Of a stretch of 6,072 bases of DNA, positions 5,775-6,072 are shown in pieces. Origin of the DNA: Pseudomonadota bacterium. Its GTDB lineage: Bacteria; Pseudomonadota; Gammaproteobacteria; Steroidobacterales; Steroidobacteraceae. The stretch covers positions 1 to 6,072 of the forward strand of contig JAJYTX010000192.1 of assembly GCA_021792815.1 (NCBI GenBank), given 5' to 3'. The notes under the pieces are model-generated. The model saw only the letters and a program-made list of their open reading frames with translations, was not told the DNA's origin and ran no database searches. Made by a program: the position numbers and the translations under genes. Position 1 is the stretch's first letter. The number at the start of each line of letters is the position of its first letter.

Positions 5775-5834
5775 ATTCGAACCCGTGTTACAGCCTTGAG
5801 AGGGCTATGTCCTGGGCCTCTAGACGAAGGGAGC
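5759..5834 (-). tRNA. gltX-independent tRNA-Glu(CTC): tRNA-Glu (anticodon CTC)
   Basis: A 76-nt minus-strand cloverleaf. The acceptor GCTCCCT (5834-5828) pairs with AGGGAGC (5769-5763), followed by discriminator G (5762) and encoded CCA (5761-5759). The D-arm region TCGTCTAGAGGCCCAGGAC is identical to that of bacterial tRNA-Glu. The anticodon stem TAGCC/GGCTG (one T-G wobble at the end) encloses loop CTCTCAA, with anticodon CTC at 5800-5798, which reads GAG. The T-arm ACGGG-TTCGAAT-CCCGT is perfect. It decodes a frequent codon in GC-rich genomes and complements a TTC-anticodon tRNA-Glu expected elsewhere. Spurious peptide frames crossing this gene were discarded. It is driven by the promoter at 5866-5893 and transcribed toward the repeat block. 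The symbol field is descriptive; no formal gene name can be assigned. Confidence 0.97.
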
Positions 5835-5865
5835 GTGGGATCGTGGCCGGATTCAGGAGCGCGGT

Positions 5866-5893
5866 ATTATAGGGATCCCTATCCATTGCTCAA
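5866..5893 (-). promoter_or_regulatory. Strong sigma-70 promoter of tRNA-Glu(CTC)
   Basis: On the minus strand, TTGAGC (5893-5888, 4 of 6 to TTGACA) precedes a perfect TATAAT (5871-5866) with a 16-nt spacer. The next bases, ACCGCGC, form a GC-rich discriminator typical of stable-RNA promoters under stringent control. Transcription should begin near 5859, leaving a 5' leader of about 24 nt to be removed by RNase P. The element overlaps the 5' region of pcnB. Confidence 0.75.
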
Positions 5894-5923
5894 GCAGAAA
5901 GCGCAGAATTGAATTCCCCTCCC

Positions 5924-6072
5924 GTGCGCCCGACGGCGCCTCTTACCGCCCCCCGGATCATTCCGAGGGCGGAGCATATCGTCTCACGCTCGCATATTTC
6001 CCCGAACGCCCTGCGGGTGCTGTACCGGCTGCGCGATGGCGGCTTCCAGGCCTTCCTCGTGGGCGGCTGCGT
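5924..6072 (+). CDS. pcnB: Poly(A) polymerase I, N-terminal start (partial)
   Basis: The first 49 complete codons of a gene that runs off the window. RIIPRAEHIVSRSHISPNAL, then VLYRLRDGGFQAFLVGGC, closely follows E. coli PcnB (VIPREQHAISRKDISENAL...LVGGGV). The final LVGG is the start of the class II nucleotidyltransferase signature. PcnB adds 3' poly(A) tails that speed RNA decay; the CCA-adding enzyme shares the fold but not this lead-in. The start is uncertain: there is no in-frame ATG after the TAG at 5870-5872. In-frame candidates are ATT 5885, TTG 5909 and GTG 5924. I draw the GTG as the conventional minimum, although it has no Shine-Dalgarno; ATT has AGGGA (5871-5875) nine nt upstream. 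It is divergent from tRNA-Glu and shares its promoter DNA. Confidence 0.88.
   Translation, partial: MRPTAPLTAPRIIPRAEHIVSRSHISPNALRVLYRLRDGGFQAFLVGGC

Noticed and set aside
5126..5912. Several plus-strand open frames through the repeats and across the tRNA gene.
   Set aside because: They read the tRNA backwards and contain the same peptide twice because of the DNA repeat. Such frames over tRNA-Glu genes are common spurious predictions.

Overview
The window is GC-rich chromosomal DNA, most likely from a gammaproteobacterium. The evidence is a PcnB-type poly(A) polymerase start, a PaaI thioesterase, a tRNA with its CCA end encoded in the DNA, and strong G/C preference at third codon positions. 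The genus cannot be fixed from the sequence alone. Most of it is ordinary housekeeping or accessory chromosome; no complete novel multi-gene system is visible. The least explained part is the repeat and tRNA block at 5459-5834.

Layout, left to right. (1) 1-294 (+): the 3' end of a sugar-phosphate nucleotidyltransferase. (2) 355-798 (-) and 912-1352 (+): two divergent, paralogous two-CBS-domain proteins sharing a 113-bp intergenic region. (3) 1376-2563 (-): a cation/proton antiporter, converging on the second CBS gene. (4) 2740-3039 (-): a small antibiotic-biosynthesis-monooxygenase-fold protein. (5) 3142-3618 (-): a PaaI-type hotdog thioesterase. (6) 3619-4041: a mostly non-coding divergent region with one possible 66-codon ORF. 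(7) 4042-5451 (+): an FAD-dependent DNA photolyase. (8) 5459-5774: two near-identical copies of a ~147-bp repeat that runs into the 3' end of a tRNA gene. (9) 5759-5834 (-): tRNA-Glu(CTC), with a strong promoter at 5866-5893. (10) From about 5924 (+) to the window end: the start of pcnB, which lacks an ATG.

How the parts relate. The CBS pair may act together as nucleotide-sensing regulators, and the antiporter next to them handles ion/pH homeostasis; no direct link is shown. The thioesterase and monooxygenase-fold genes point the same way and could share a transcript, but they are 102 bp apart and no other phenylacetate genes are visible. The photolyase is a stand-alone light-dependent repair gene. 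The tRNA-Glu promoter lies inside the 5' region of the divergent pcnB gene, so the two transcription units share control DNA. The repeats downstream of the tRNA carry copies of its 3' end and a related T-arm-like box.
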